NCBI RefSeq assembly: GCF_023065955.2 | Contig: NW_026623089.1 | Location: 30,658,767 to 30,722,766, forward strand | Length of the DNA: 64,000 nt | DNA from: Ursus arctos | Lineage: Eukaryota; Chordata; Mammalia; Carnivora; Ursidae | Reading direction: 5' to 3' | Shown here: positions 13,258 to 24,950 of the stretch, piece after piece | How positions within the stretch are numbered: the stretch's first letter is position 1 | Layout of the letters: each line of letters begins with the position of its first letter | The notes under the pieces: generated by a model | Told to the model about the DNA's origin: nothing | Databases searched by the model: none | The model's input: only the letters and a program-made list of their open reading frames with translations | Made by a program: the position numbers and the translations under genes

Positions 13258-14886
13258 TTTTTTTTATTTTTTCAAGATTTTATTTAAATTCAAGTTAGTT
13301 TTAGTTTCAGGGGTAGAATTTGGTGATTCATCAGTTGCATATAACACAATACCCAGTGCTCATTCCATCAAGTGCTCTCCTTAATGCCCATCACCCAGTT
13401 ACCCATCCCCCCACCCTATCCCCTCCAGCAACCCTCAGCTTGTTCCTTCTAGTTAAGAGTCTCTTATGATTTGCCTCTCTCTGTTTTTCTCATTTTATTC
13501 TTCCTTCCCTTCCCTTGTGTTCATCTGCTTTGTTTCTTAAATTTCACATATGAGCGAAATCATATGTTGTCTTTCTCTGACCAGCTTATTTCGCTTAACT
13601 TAACAACCTCTAGTTCCATCCACATCATTGCAAATGGCAGGATTTCATTCTTTTAGATAGCTGTGTAATATTCCATTGTGTATATATACCACATCTTCTT
13701 TATCCATTCATCTGTCAATGGACATCTTCTCATATTTCGACTATTGTGGGCATTGCTGCTATAAACATTGGGGTGCATGATCACTGTGATCACTTGGAAT
13801 CACTATGTTTGTATCCTCTGGATAAATCCCTAGTAGTGCAATTGCTGGGTCATACGGTAGTTCTATTTTTAACTTTTTGAGGAACCTCCATACTGTTTTC
13901 CAGAGTGGCTGCACCAGTTTGCATTCCTACCAACAGTGCACGAGGGTTCCCCTTTCTCCACATCCTTACCAACATCTGATGTCTCCTGACTTGTTAATTT
14001 TAGCCATTCTGACTAGTGTGAGGTGGTATCTCATTGTGGTTTTGATTTGTATTTCCCTGATGATGACTGATGTGGAGCATTTTTTCATGTGTCTGTTGGC
14101 CATTTGTATGTCTTCTTTGGAAAAATGTCTGTCCATGTCTTCTGCCCATTTCTTGACTGGATTGTTTATTTTTGGGGTGTTGAGTTTGATAAATTCTTTA
14201 TAGATTTTGGATATTAGCCCTTTATCTGATACGTCATTTGCAAATATCTTCTCCCATTCCACGGGTTGCCTTTTAGTTTTGTTGATTGTTTCCTTTGCTG
14301 TGCAGAAACTTTTTATCTTAATGAAGTCCCATTAGTTCATTTTTACTTTTGTTTCTCCTGCCTCTGGAGACATGTCTAATAATAAGTTGCTGTGGCCAAG
14401 GTCAAAGAGGTTGCTGCCTGTGTTTGCCTCTAAGATTTTGATGGATTCCTGTCTCACATTTAGGTCTTTCTTCCATTTTGACTTTATTTCTGTGTATGGT
14501 GTAAGAAAGTGGACCAGTTTCATTCTTCTGCATGTGATTGTCCAATTTTCCCAAAACCATTTGTTGAGAACACTCTTTTTTCCATTGGATGTTCTTTCCT
14601 GTTTTGTTGTCCCGAAGATTAGTTGTCCATATAGTTATGGATCCATTTCTGTTCCATCGATCTATGCGTCTATTTTTGTGCCAGTACCGTACTGTCTTGA
14701 TGATTACAGCTTTGTCATACAGCTTGAAGTCCGGAATTGTGATGCCTCCTGCTTTGCTTTGCTTTTTTGATATTCCTTTGGCTATTCGGGGTCTTTTCTG
14801 GTTCCATACAAATTTTAGAATTGTTTGTTCTAGCTCTGTGAAAAATGCTGGTGTTATTTTCATAAGGATTGCCATATTAACATCTT
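13258..14886 (-). mobile_element. 5'-truncated carnivore LINE-1
   Basis: The element lies on the minus strand. Its poly(A) appears as a T-rich run at 13258-13285, followed by 3' UTR sequence, then the end of ORF2. The minus-strand frame at 14402-14875 reads as the C-terminal part of L1 ORF2p, with 'FFTELEQTILKFVWNQKRPR' and 'AGGITIPDFKLYDKAVIIKT' visible. Homology ends near 14886, so this is a 1.6 kb 5'-truncated copy lacking ORF1 and the endonuclease and reverse-transcriptase domains. It is opposite in orientation to BLNK. The good state of the ORF2 fragment suggests carnivore-age insertion rather than an ancient one. Confidence 0.93.
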
Positions 14887-15024
14887 TTTAAAACATATAT
14901 TAGGTAAGTTTCTTCACTTTGTTTTGCGACGTGAACATGGCTGTGTCTTCACAATTTTAAAAATTAAATTGTGATCCTGTAATCCTTCTGCCATCTATGG
15001 AGGAATATCTCTGAAAGGACTAAT

Positions 15025-15255
15025 CAAAGAGAAGCTGGGTTTTTTTGGTGCTTTTTTTTTTTTAACATTTTATTTATTTGACAGAGAGCGAGAGAGCACA
15101 GCAGGGGGAACAGCAGGCAGAGGCAGAGGGAGAAGCAGGCTCGCAGAGCAGGGAGCCCGATGCGGGGCTCGATCCCAGAACCCTGGGATCATGTCCTGAG
15201 CCAAAGGCAGATGCTTAACTAACTGAGCCACCCAAACACCCCCAAAGAGAAGCTG
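15025..15255 (-). mobile_element. Can-SINE with 13 bp target-site duplication
   Basis: A tRNA-derived carnivore SINE lies on the minus strand at about 15038-15242. The A tail reads as a T run near 15050, and the head reads as '..ctgagccacccaaacaccc'. Perfect 13 bp direct repeats 'caaagagaagctg' flank it at 15025-15037 and 15243-15255, which shows insertion by the L1 machinery. Confidence 0.95.
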
Positions 15256-16989
15256 TTTTATGCTTATTTTCGCCTACACATGACTTATCACAGTGAGACA
15301 GCTGGTATTTAAGTCTGGGAACAGTCCAGCTGTACATTCCTTTTGCATATGCTTTATGTTGTAGTAGAGGAAAAAAGTGCTCCAAGGTGGGACAGACAAT
15401 GCCAGAGAGGAGGAAAGCTGTGTATCACACAGTGTGTGAATAGTTGATAAAATGAGCTGAGAGCATCATCACATCTTCTTGGTTTGGGGGAACTGTGTTT
15501 TTCCAGGTAACAGAAGCTTGGTGGCTCTACCTGAGCAGTCAGTCTGTGGGCATCAGGATTTGGGTGAACGAGAGGCAGAAGGAGAAGAAAAATTTTGTAC
15601 ACAAAATGTATAGTTTATGAAACAATTCAACGATGTGCTATAATTATATATTATGATTATAGTTATTTTAACAATCTATAATGAAAAGAAATTAGGAAAG
15701 GCCAAGAAGCATCAGATACCAAGTTGAGCAAATGACAAAATTACATCAAAGTCATTTGCGAGAGTTTACATCTGTTTATCTATACCTGCAGCAAAGTTGC
15801 TTATACAAATCAGCCCCTGGCTCCCCCTTACTCTGTCTGTGTCCCACTCTTGACAAACTTCAGCCAGCATCCTTTACTCTGGCTCATTTTGTCCTTGAAC
15901 CTAGCTAAGAATTAATTCAGCTGAAGGCATTCTGTTCAATTTCAGTCCGCTTACAGCCAGAGTTGCCTTCCGCTCTGCACTGGAAAGTATTAAATTGCCT
16001 CCCAGTCAAACCATCCCAGCTACTCTCTCATCTCTCCTTCTCTCCATGCCCAGACCTCTTATCTTTCCTTTTCCCCCCTTCCTCTGTCACAGAGATCCCC
16101 TGGAGTTCTGCAGGAAAAGGAGATAGGAGCTTGGCCCAGGATATGTCTGAACAAACTCTAGAACCCTGTGGCGTTCTGAGGCAACTCAAAGGTCCAGCTC
16201 TAGGGACCCTCTGTATGTCTTATATGGGCAGTGGTCTCCCTTCTCCCTCATCTGTTCTTTCCTCTCTGCTGCTGAGCCTGAGGCTTTGCTCAGTTCTCAT
16301 ATGAATGGAATCAGCCTCCCTAACTAGGGATATAAAATGTGGTCTCATTTCCTTTGTTATCCAAATTACCCCTTGGCACCGACCTCTCCCCACATCCCAA
16401 CACAGGCCTCTCATTGGGTCGCCCAGTTTTGTAGACAATTCCCCAAGATGCAGCCTTAAGGTTGTCCTGAAAGAAGTTTCTCTTATCCTTCTACTCCACC
16501 CTCCAGCCTACCTTCCCTCTGCGCTTCGCTCCTCCAAGTCCATGGAACACACCTTTCCCCACAGCCCAGCTGAGGCCGGGCTACAACGAACAGCAGGATA
16601 CCACTGAACATTGGGGGGCAATGGAGAGGAATTCTCTAGTTGCAAATGGGTAGCAGTGGTGCCGGGTAGGGTTCTTCTCAGAGCTGGAGCCCGAACCCAG
16701 CCACTCCTGTATCCCTCCCCATCTGTCCTCCAATGAATATCCCTCAGGTTCGTCTGTGCTCCTCAGGATTAGCTCCTAACAGTCGTTAGACCAGGAAGTG
16801 GAGAGAGCCCCCTAAACTCCCCAGTGCAAGTTCCCATTCCTTATTTGAGAATCTTCCTTTTCCCAAAATGGTTGAGGGGAGGAGGGTCTATCCGTACCCA
16901 GTAAATCTCACTCCGCCCCTCAGTGCCCAACGGCTGTCAGTGAACAACTACGGCAGAACGTCAGCCTTGGTGGGCTAGTTAGCCTTAAA

Positions 16990-17100
16990 TTAACCCTTAG
17001 CGGCGACGCCGGCAGGCAGGCCCCGCAGAGCTCCTCCAGCAAGCTTCCTCTCAGGCTCGAAACTGCTCCGCCCACACTGAAGAGCTTTGCAACATACGCG
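16990..17100. promoter_or_regulatory. Small CpG-containing patch, possible regulatory element
   Basis: Several CpGs cluster at 'gcggcgacgccggcagg' (about 17001), followed by a GC-box-like 'gctccgccc' near 17065, in otherwise CpG-poor, AT-rich intron sequence about 2.4 kb before exon 2. It could be a cis-regulatory element or an alternative first-exon region. There is no direct evidence for either. It may simply be a remnant of an unrecognised repeat. Confidence 0.2.
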
Positions 17101-17399
17101 TCCTAAATCCAAGCAGAGCCAGAGAATATTCCTCCAGATTCCCCCGAGTCAGCGGGGTTTCATAGACCTCTGCCAAGCTTACTTGTGCACCACTATTCAT
17201 ATGAACGCAAGGCGTAGCTCCCAGAGTCAGAGAAGTCTGCGATCAGGTTTATGGGAAATCACAATTTTCTCCAAGAACGATGACTGTGTACAAGATTTAC
17301 ATTTTGCTAACTATAGGGACCAGTCATATGGCTTCCTCAGAACAAAGGAAAGTTTGCCTGAAAAGTGAATTCAACTATCTTATTCTTTGAGGACAGAAC

Positions 17400-17745
17400 C
17401 GTGTGAAATTATAAATGTATAATTTATGTATATATAAATATAAATAAGAAATATGTATTTTATATATTTATATACATCATTATTTATATACAATATAAAA
17501 TATAAATATAAATATTTCATACATAACACGAATATATATTTACATGTAAATATATAAATATAAGTATATATTACTTATATATTAAATATATATTATATAT
17601 TATATTATTTTATATATTAAATATAATATATATTAAAATTATTTGATATATAAATTATATATATTAAAACTATTTAATATATTAAAATATAAATATATGT
17701 ACTTGTATATATACTAAGTAATATATACTTATATATATATTTTAA
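17400..17745. repeat. AT-rich low-complexity tract
   Basis: About 345 bp consists almost entirely of A and T in imperfect TATA/AAATAT units, with many short self-complementary stretches. It is probably a decayed (TA)n-type microsatellite and a region of easy strand opening and assembly difficulty. Confidence 0.9.
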
Positions 17746-17754
17746 GTCAGAAAG

Positions 17755-19110
17755 TTATTATGAAAAGAAAAACCATGGCCCTGTACTCCAACCCTGTTAA
17801 CATTTTTTTCTATATATGTATATAAAACAGGTAATAGAAATGATATATGCACAAGCTATGAACATTCAAATAATATAGAAAAATCTTCATTGTGAAGAGA
17901 AAGTCTCCTTTTTATAAAACGGAAGCCCCCATCCCCGCTCAAGCCACCAGCCTTCACTACACAGTTGATACAAGGACACCCAGCTTTGAGGACAAGTAGA
18001 GGCTGAAATCTATTCCTCGACGGATTGCCAGGCTGTGCGCCTTGCCACGGCTCAGGTGTTCACCCAGAGGAAAGGGGTACCTTTTCCTAAGTTGTATGAG
18101 AACACTCTATTGCCTCTGAAAACAATCTTTGAATAACTGCTTGCATATCCTTCTAAAAAGCTAGGCACATACTGACTCAGGAATGTACGTGTCCTTTCTC
18201 ATTCCATAGAAAAAATATGTGATTCACATCATTCTGAACTTCCCTTCCTTTCTTCCTTTTTTTTTTCCCTCTCCTTCATCATTTCTGTTTAACTTAATAT
18301 GTGTTGGGAATTTTTATGTGTCAGCAATACAGGTGTGTGTTTCTTTTTTTTTCTTTTTTTTTAAGGGTCTGTGGTATTCCATTGTATGGCTTTATCAAAG
18401 TTTAAGTAACTAGTTCCCTTTTAATGATTGATGGGCATTTAGGTTGTTTCCAGGTTTTTTAGGAGGGAAGCAGGAAGGATTAGGGTTATTACGCAAAATG
18501 CTTATGTGTACATAATGGCATGGTTTTATGACCATGTTTATGATGGCAAATTCCTAGCAGTAGAATTTCTGGGTCAAAAGGCATGAAGGTTTTAAAATTT
18601 AACAGATACTGATTGTAACAACGTGCGTTCCCAAGAATATCTGTATTGTTGTACCCCATCTACCCCGGGTGTTATCATGTTAAGCTCTGCCGGTCTGATA
18701 GGTAGAACATAGCTCATTGTTGTTTCGATTTAGATTTCTTTAAATATAAGTAGTGTTAAATATCTTTTCATTAGTCTGTTGGCCACTCGTTCTTTTCTGT
18801 TAGCTATGTGTTCACATCTTTTGCCCATTTCCTACTGAATTATTAATAATTATTTTGCTGAGCCATAAGATTTCTTTGTCAATCAAAACACAGAATCATC
18901 ATTATTATTGTGTCGCCAATATTTCTACCAGCACATCATTTATCTTTTGATCTTGTGCATATTACTTTTTGTTCTACAGAGTTTCCAAGTGTGTATGCAG
19001 TCAGATTCATTAATCATTTTCTTTATGGCTTCTGTGTATGTACAACTTTTTGGTGACAGTTTTTCTAGATTCTACCTAGTAAAGTTCACCCCAAAAAAAT
19101 CTTGGACCTG
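17755..19110 (-). repeat. Old L1 fragment(s), 3' UTR region
   Basis: Phrases such as 'tgatgggcatttaggttgtt', 'gcagtagaatttctgggtca', 'ttagtctgttggccactcgt' and 'cacatcttttgcccatttcc' are reverse-complement L1 3' sequence. The stretch from 17760 also looks like old L1 3' UTR. The copy is far more diverged than the L1 at 13258-14886. It may consist of more than one insertion. Confidence 0.75.
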
Positions 19111-19518
19111 ATTTCAGCTCATGTGTCCTTCAAGGTAGCTCCATCTTGCAATGTGAATGCTCTAAGAACAATCATTGGTGAACAGTGAGGTTTATCAGAG
19201 GGCTTTTGCCTCACCTGTGTCCTCAGACTCGGCAGATCTAGAAATCACAATTTCTCTTCAGAGCCTGAGCCTGGCCCAGACATCCAATGGACAGGGACAG
19301 GGACACGGCCCAATGACCACGTTCCTTACAGAATCAGTCACACTTTCCCTTCACTCAAGTAGCAGAGGGCCAACTTAATTAAATATAATACGATTCATGC
19401 TGTTTGGGGGGTTTATTGTAGGCCTTTTTTCTCTCTTTTTATATTCAGGAAGGACAGAAAACTTTTTAAAAAATCAACCTAGTTATTAATATTTTATGTT
19501 TAATTTTGTTTCTTGCAG

Positions 19519-19584
19519 GCAGCTTCAAAAGATGGTCCATGATATCAAGAACAATGAAGGTGGAATAATGAACAAAATCAAAAA
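19519..19584 (+). CDS. BLNK: BLNK exon 2 (residues ~16-38)
   Basis: The exon follows TTGCAG and ends before GTAAGT. It starts with the last base of the Arg16 codon, encodes 21 full codons beginning QLQKMVHDIK, and ends with two bases of the Lys38 codon. It matches human BLNK exactly in the residues I can recall. Hydrophobic residues L18, I25 and I32, with L39 in the next exon, have heptad spacing. This region is described for the family as an N-terminal zipper that holds the adaptor at membranes and vesicles. The start codon is not here, because exon 1 lies outside the window. Confidence 0.97.
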
Positions 19585-22500
19585 GTAAGTTAAACTCCAT
19601 AGCACTGTGTAAGCATTCATTTATATTAATAACACATTATTCCAGACTGTGCTAGGTGGAAGAGAACAAAGTGCTCTGTTACGCAAGTAAGGAGTTGCAC
19701 CCTCTTTAGCATGTAACCCTTTCTTACTCACGGCTAGAGTCCATGGTGATAAGATCCATATTCAGGAAACATGGCAAATGAATGGAGTGACCAACTCAGG
19801 GTACTTTGCTTTTCCCTCTCACTGCAGTAAAAGTGAGCTGTACCACTCAAGGTGCCAGCAAATATCAACAAAGATGTTTACAGAAACAGGACAATCAGCT
19901 TCTATAACTGCTTAGTTAAAGTCCACTAGGACACACTTAGAGAAATCCAAAAAAGAAGTTATAAGAACATAGTCCTAGCATCTTTAGGATGCCATGCCTG
20001 TTTTCCATATTTCAATTTTTGCTCTTTCCATTACCGCTTTAAAATAGTGTTTTCAATTTGCACTTGGAGAGAGAAAGCTAGAATTTCTAAGCTTCCTGCA
20101 CATCAAAAACTCTTAAGATTTAAAAAAAAAAAAAAAGAAGATAAAAATTATACATACTTGTATTTGCCACTCAAAATCTAAGTTAAGAGGAGAGAAGAAA
20201 TCGTATTCCATTAAATTTTTGTTTAAGTTCTTTTATTCAGATAATGAAAGTAGTAGAGATTCCCTAGGGAAAAAAAAATCAAAGAGTTCAGAATTGCATA
20301 AAGTCAAAATCTTCCACTTCTCCATATCTCCACCTTAACCAACTCTGGGGAAATAGACATTGTCGTGAGTGAGTCTGGTATATATATCTGTATGTGCATG
20401 ATATAGTACATACCTATACACACATACATTTTCATCATGAATGGCATCATACTTCATAAACCATTCTACCAACGTGACTTTGCTTAGTGGTTTTACTTAA
20501 TGCTATGTCATGGACATCTTTGTTTGATGGCATGTAAAAATAAGGCATATGCCATTTTGAACAGCTGATTAATAGTCTGCTATAAATATATTATCATTCA
20601 TTTAACCAGCTATGTATTGGTGAACACCTTTTAAAGGGAAAGAGATGTGGGAGTTTAAACTGACATATTCTTGGAGGGCAATCCGATAAGGTTACTAAAA
20701 ATATTGTGGCCATTTCTTTCAACTTAACTGTCATAAATAATATTTTGATAAATAATTTTTAGAGATTTTGAGTATGCCAGAAAGCTAAATTCCTAAAATG
20801 AAATTTCTAGATGGAAGAATTTATGCCCTTGAAATTTTTATTGATATTACCAGATTGCTTTCCAAAAATTTTGTACCATTAATATAGTGTATAAAAGTTC
20901 ATTTCCCTATGCCTTCAGAACAAAATGTCTTCGTTCTTTTTGGTCTTTGTTAATCTCGAAAGTACGAAATCGTGTTTTATGGTGTTTTTAGACTATAAAA
21001 TGCAAACGAGTCTCAGTATGTATAAGTGATTATCATAAAATAGTTAAAATGGTCTTCTGCTTGTGGAGCATCTCCTAGAGGAGGAGGATTTGTCCTCATG
21101 TTCTGTCCCGTGGTGGAGAGAGGTGTGTGATTGCTCTCATTCAATATTTCTGACACATGCAGAACCTCATTGACATGAGAGAACCCTGCTAGTCGTTGTT
21201 TTAATCAGTAGTGATTCTAGATTAATTATCCCACAGTTGTCAGTTTTACAACACACCAGTTTTCTCAGTAATACGAAGCTTCTGTGTAAAACGTCTCTCT
21301 GTTCCGTGGTCAGGCATACTTACAGTAGCCATGGAGCTCAAAGTTTTTCAGACAGTTTCTATTTTATTATGCCCATTGTTCCCAAAATACACTTTTACTT
21401 GACAAACGATGTTTCTTCTCAGCTTGGAAAATATGGCTGCCATAGTCGTTACCCTGGGTGAAGTCAGTGGCCCTTTGGTTCTGAGTGACCTGCTGTTACG
21501 CTCTTACTCGTTGCCAGGCAACAGGTGCTACCTTGAAAGGAGGAAGCACGGTTGAACACACTGGTTTCCTAACACAAGACCGTGACAGAGTTGTCACTGG
21601 TCCATGGCCAAATGAGAAAATAAGGACCTTGAAGCATTGGGGGTTGGCATGCAGCTGCCGGCTGCTAAGTGAGGCCCAAACCACAGCTCTTATTCCTGGT
21701 CGGTGTTCAGTAACCACCAGCCCCTTCCTGAGTCTGTCCTTTATCCCGAGATGATAACCTCCAGACATTTTGGGTGTTGAAATACCCCTTCTTTTCTCTT
21801 ATGAAATGATGACAATAACTGGTAATGGTTGGTTTGTGTTTTTCGAAATTTTACTGGTCCAAGAACAGACCTGGAACCATTCCTTGTTTGGTTTTGTGCT
21901 TTTTTCCCCCTATAACACCATGGCTAATCTTTCTTTCTGGACCTCATCAGAAGTCTAAAGATATTATCTCCCCAGCACATGCTGGCTTGCCGTGAGAATT
22001 GGATAAAATAATAGATCTGAGAATCTTTGGGGAAACAAAAAGCAAAATTTCTATGCAAATATAAGTATTGTTATTTTTGCAACATCACAATTCTGGTTTA
22101 TCGGGCTAATTTTTTGTAATCAGACATGAATTTCTGTACTGCTTTTTTCCACAAGAAATGAAATATGTTTTGCATGTAATGGTTACCTTATGCTGCGCTT
22201 CTAAAAAAGGATGTGATGTTTTAGTAAATAAAGGCTACTGGATGTAGGTTTTATTTATATATACTTTAAATTTCATTAAGCAAATCATTCTTAAATAAAA
22301 TGGGCAACTATTATTAAGAATAGTAATTTACTAGAAAACTTACCCATTTCAAATAATAGAATGGGAGGTGTTGTCACAATTTATAGTAAGCCTAAAAATT
22401 GGGATACATTTTTAAAATGTAATTTTAATTTTCTTCTTTTAGTGAAGGGGGAAGGATTGTGAATATTCAAACATTTTATATATGCATGAAGATACTAAAG

Positions 22501-23053
22501 TAGTTTTGGGAGTGCTTGAAACAGTTCAACTTCTCAATAGGCTAAATATCACAGTGCCCAACCTGCAGATGCTCACTGCTCACTTATTTGGCACTTTTGT
22601 TAATAGTGCCAAAGTGATCTCAGCCCAACCTACAACCCAAGTGCTCTGTTAAAGCTCCTATTTTTCTTGATATTTAAGGCATTTATTAAGTTATTTATTA
22701 AAATAGAATTCATCTTCTCTTACCGTCCTGTCAACCAATCAACATTTCTCTTCCTTGAACCTCTGAACTCTGTGCTTGCTAGTATTCTGACCTCTGAGAA
22801 CCCTTCCACCACTGGACTTCACCTTTGCCAAGTCACAGCCCCGTTACATGCTGGGGAGATGAGGGAGGTGGGAGACCTCTGATTAATGGCTTTGCTCCAT
22901 TCACAATACATTTAGGCTTTCAAAGTGATGGGTCCAAAAGAAGCCATTATGCTGTTAGTTATCTGTCTGTTATCTCTACATGTGCTTCTATTATGGGCCT
23001 TGACAATAGTTGTCCTACTCACTGACCATTTGTCTAATGGTTGTTATCTATAG
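19585..23053 (+). other. BLNK intron 2
   Basis: The donor is GTAAGT and the acceptor CTATAG. The intron contains an old L1 fragment at about 20330-21010. In the rest, including 19590-20330 and 21020-23050, I recognise no gene or clearly named repeat. It is mostly AT-rich. Confidence 0.9.
20330..21010 (-). repeat. Old L1 3' UTR fragment
   Basis: The stretch 'aatggcatcatacttcataa', 'ttgatggcatgtaaaaataa', 'ccattttgaacagctgatta' and 'gaaatttctagatggaag' has the character of reverse-complement 3' sequence of old L1M elements. It is highly diverged and its edges are uncertain. Confidence 0.6.
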
Positions 23054-23103
23054 GCTGAAAGTCAAAGCACCTCCGAGTGTTCCTCAAAGGGATTATGCCT
23101 CAG
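23054..23103 (+). CDS. BLNK: BLNK exon 3 (residues ~39-55)
   Basis: This 50 bp exon sits between CTATAG and GTAAGA. It completes Lys38, encodes LKVKAPPSVPQRDYAS, and leaves one base of Glu55. L39 ends the heptad series begun in exon 2. The human protein has PPSVPRR here, the first of three PxxxPR motifs bound by the SH3 domains of CIN85. In this copy the codon for Arg49 is CAA (Gln), so the motif is broken, although an Arg follows at the next position. The change equals one C/G to T/A transition at a likely former CpG. Confidence 0.96.
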
Positions 23104-23267
23104 GTAAGAGTATTCCTAAAATACTTGGACTCTTGACTAATTTCATGTTCATATTTACTTCTTGAAAAGGGAACTATGTTCTACTCTTTTGAAAACAAGA
23201 GTGCCCATCCTAATTTTAAGAATGCCCAAATCTGTTGGGCATTTGACTATAGTAGAGGTGTAGTATT

Positions 23268-23303
23268 CCATCCATCCATCCATCCATCCATCCATCCATC
23301 CAT
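23268..23303. repeat. (CCAT)9 microsatellite
   Basis: Nine uninterrupted CCAT units are followed by degenerate 'ccactcatctattta'. They adjoin the 3' tail of a minus-strand L2 fragment, from which the array probably grew. Confidence 0.97.
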
Positions 23304-23309
23304 CCACTC

Positions 23310-23570
23310 ATCTATTTATCAAACATTTCTTAAGTATCTTCCATGTGCCAGGCACATACATGGTTTTAAGTAGAGATACAGTGCTGAACAGGACAGATAT
23401 AGTCTCCACACTCACGGTATTTATAGTGAAGAAAAGAAGATACAATGATGTAAAAGCAATTGGAGTTCAGGGTTATGGGGAAGCACAAAGTTCTATGAAA
23501 GTCCATACAGCAGTGTCTAATCTAATCTGAAGTGGAGGGTGTGGAGGAAGAGGGGAAGGGAAGGCTTCCT
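23310..23570 (-). repeat. L2 LINE fragment
   Basis: Reverse-complement L2 3' sequence is visible as 'tatttatcaaacatttctta', 'ccatgtgccaggcacata', 'gatacagtgctgaacagg' and 'gatatagtctccacactc'. The 3' edge toward 23570 is diverged. Confidence 0.75.
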
Positions 23571-24799
23571 GGATAGAGAATTGTTAAAATGGATACTTGA
23601 GGGTCAGTGGGGGTTGGAGCATTGGGGGGGGGGATAAATTGTTGATGGTACATGGTTACCCAGTCCTCTCTGACATTAGCCCTGCTACCCATTCCAACTA
23701 GGATCAATTTTGTCAGCGGAGAGTAGTTAGTCTTGAGATTGGTATTGTTTATGGCAGTGGTAAGCAAAATAAATTATCCAACATACTTCCCTTTTCTAGA
23801 AGAAATGCCTTGGGAAGATAGGTCTAAAATCTCTTTCTACTGGCTTAAATATAAAGATTTCCTGGACATGGATAGACCTATATAGCCCTTAATGAAAACC
23901 ACAAGGCTACAGACATCAATGAAGTCTCTTCCTCTACAGCACAACAACTAGAACCAAATCGCAACCTTAAAGGATGCTTACTATATATTTTTTTCTGTCT
24001 CTGATCAAGATAGCAATAAATCAGACAGTTGAGTTCCTCTTAGGCACTAATTAAATCTTATCACACTAAGAAATGCGGACCAACATATCAAGTCTGGTGA
24101 CTGACCTGTTGGACCACTTTCCAGAACTTCTAGGTTACAGAGTACTTATTGACCTCACCTTGCCAATCAATCAGCAAGTCTCAACAGTTGACCAGGAGAT
24201 TCCTTTGCAGTGAAAAGATAAAAATAAATTAAAAAATAAAGACCCTGTCCTGACCTTTAAAATCTACCTGATCAAAAGCCAAGGGGAAAAAAAAACCTCA
24301 AGCAAGATGCTTAGTTAATAAATGAGAACAAATTCATCCTTCTCTCCCAAGTTCTAAAAAAGAAAAGAAAACAAAGCAAATGACATCTGCTAAGTACCCT
24401 GAATTTTGATGGAAAATTATGGAATCATGGAGTCCCAGGTCTAAAAGGAGACCCAAAGATCCCACAGCCTAATGTCCAACCCAGTGCTTACCTCCCCTCC
24501 CCCACCAACATGCATCACAAATGAGGCCCACTTTCTGTTTGGACATTTCCTGTGATGACTTCCCAATCCTCTTTGGTCCTGTCAAGGACAGACAGGCCTG
24601 GCAGGACAGAGATACAGTCCATTTCCTAGTGGCTTCCTAAGTCTGTCCTCATAGCCACATAGCACAAGTCTTTAGACATTCAAGAAAACAAAGATAGAGT
24701 TGTTCTGTGTAACTCCAAGGATAAAATTAAGAAATTATGTCATTTGAATAGTTTCTTCTCTGGAATCAGTATCTCCAGGTGCTTCTGCTGTTTCACACA

Positions 24800-24950
24800 T
24801 TCTTTGACTCATTTGACAAATATGACACAGTACGTCCTGTGTGACACTCACTCTACTAGATATGGAGTAGGGAACAAAATATAGCCCCCGACCTCAGGTG
24901 CTTCATGACTAGTGGGAAGTCCAATAATAAATGAGAATGCCAACAGGTCA
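24800..24950 (-). repeat. L2 LINE fragment
   Basis: The pattern 'tttgacaaatatgacac', 'tagatatggagtagggaac' and 'aaaatatagcccccgacctc' fits the 3' end of L2 in reverse complement. It is old and its edges are approximate. Confidence 0.5.

Larger units (their letters stand above)
1..19518 (+). other. BLNK intron 1, 3' part
   Basis: This stretch precedes the first visible exon and is read as the 3' part of intron 1, because no start exon is found. It ends with a pyrimidine-containing tract and a TTGCAG acceptor. It holds MIR, MER5 and L1 fragments, a truncated carnivore L1 at 13258-14886, a Can-SINE at 15038-15242, an AT tract at 17400-17745 and a small CpG-containing patch near 17000. In 1-2050, 3400-5180, 5960-7500, 8050-9990, 10810-11370, 11600-12780 and 15260-17000 I see no clear gene or clearly assignable repeat. 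Some of that sequence may be old, unrecognisable repeat. An enhancer cannot be excluded by eye. Confidence 0.85.

Noticed and set aside
14402..14875. 157-codon frame as a host gene
   Set aside because: It is the C-terminal part of L1 ORF2p in a truncated element.
13246..14889. Target-site duplication 'tattaatgtcttttt' / 'tattaacatcttttt' around the carnivore L1
   Set aside because: The right-hand copy overlaps L1 ORF2 sequence itself (codons for DVNMA), so the match is coincidence.
1..19518. BLNK exon 1 inside the window
   Set aside because: I looked for the start-codon exon (protein beginning MDKLNK) on the + strand and did not find it; it should lie upstream.
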